In this document: positions 32,192-32,397 of the stretch, piece after piece
Position numbering within the stretch: position 1 is the stretch's first letter
Layout of the letters: every line of letters starts with the position of its first letter
DNA from: Duganella sp.
GTDB lineage: Bacteria; Pseudomonadota; Gammaproteobacteria; Burkholderiales; Burkholderiaceae_D
Reading direction: 5' to 3'
Assembly (NCBI GenBank): GCA_026225475.1
Contig: JAMFSU010000095.1
Coordinates: 1-32,397 of the forward strand
Length of the DNA stretch: 32,397 nt
The notes under the pieces: generated by a model
The model's database searches: none
Told to the model about the DNA's origin: nothing
Seen by the model: only the letters and a program-made list of their open reading frames with translations
Translations under genes and position numbers: made by a program

Positions 32192-32264
32192 GGCGCAGTA
32201 CTGCCGTTTGGCGGTGATGGTTGATCGTTACAGAAAGAAGAACCGCCGGACTATGAGCGCGGAT

Positions 32265-32397
32265 AGCGCAATGCGCAGCGAGCAGTTTAAAAATCCGCTT
32301 CTGCGTCGCCGGTGGTGTGGGGTAAGCATCGGGAGAAGAGAGACGCATGTTTGAGCGCAGCGAGTTTGCGGCTCTCCCGATGCTTGCGCCACAGCGC
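32265..32397 (+). repeat. Diverged third copy of the repeat, direct relative to 1-150, cut by the window edge
   Basis: It begins with AGCGCAATGCGCAGCGAGC, as at position 4 of the left copy, and keeps the 27-base core unchanged (32344-32370, CGCATG to TTTGCG). The surrounding arms are different in sequence: AAGCATCGGGAG (32324-32335) pairs perfectly with CTCCCGATGCTT (32374-32385). The remainder of the element lies beyond the window. The stretch between the right copy and this one (32192-32264) shows no other feature. Confidence 0.7.

Overview
The window looks like a chromosomal segment of a high-GC betaproteobacterium, most likely Oxalobacteraceae or a related Burkholderiales family. This rests on the character of the proteins, the codon use and the type of intergenic repeat, and it is an inference. 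No rRNA, tRNA, CRISPR array, transposase, integrase or phage gene was seen. The gene-bearing part is bracketed by two near-identical ~275-bp structured repeats in inverted orientation (1-275 and 31918-32191). A diverged third copy lies at the right edge (32265-32397).

The left half is dominated by uptake systems, many of them pointing to sulfur. After an FMN-binding PPOX-type protein (minus strand) comes a plus-strand run: tauA-tauB-tauC (taurine/sulfonate ABC importer), metY (O-acetylhomoserine sulfhydrylase), a short-chain dehydrogenase and an MFS transporter. No TauD or SsuD desulfonating oxygenase is present. Converging on it is a minus-strand set: a complete oligopeptide/glutathione-type ABC importer (binding protein, two permeases, one fused double ATPase) and a VOC/glyoxalase-like protein. 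An OsmC-type peroxidase-like protein follows on the same strand. Divergent from these is a second sulfonate/nitrate-type ABC importer (14533-17437) whose ATPase gene overlaps, by GTGA, a membrane-anchored c-type cytochrome. The promoter regions of the two importers that face each other share a nearly identical 16-bp motif centred on AAACGCGTTT, so they are probably co-regulated.

The middle (18.7-25.5 kb) holds a small conserved hypothetical protein, a Tat-exported esterase-like hydrolase, a two-gene unit of MFS transporter plus acetolactate-synthase-like ThDP enzyme, two related exported ABM-fold proteins, and a DUF1080 lipoprotein. The right part (25.7-31.8 kb) carries a periplasmic solute-binding protein (family 3), a LysR regulator, a cation:proton antiporter, a small secreted protein resembling a shortened spore-coat-U/fimbrial subunit, a second MFS transporter of the same subfamily as the first, and an IclR regulator with a clear operator-like palindrome upstream.

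Overall this is an accessory nutrient-scavenging region. The least conventional elements are the inverted structured repeats whose hairpin arms differ in sequence but keep their pairing, the ABC-importer/cytochrome c operon, the shared promoter motif, and the paired exported ABM proteins. Substrates of the transporters and enzymes are not proven by sequence alone.
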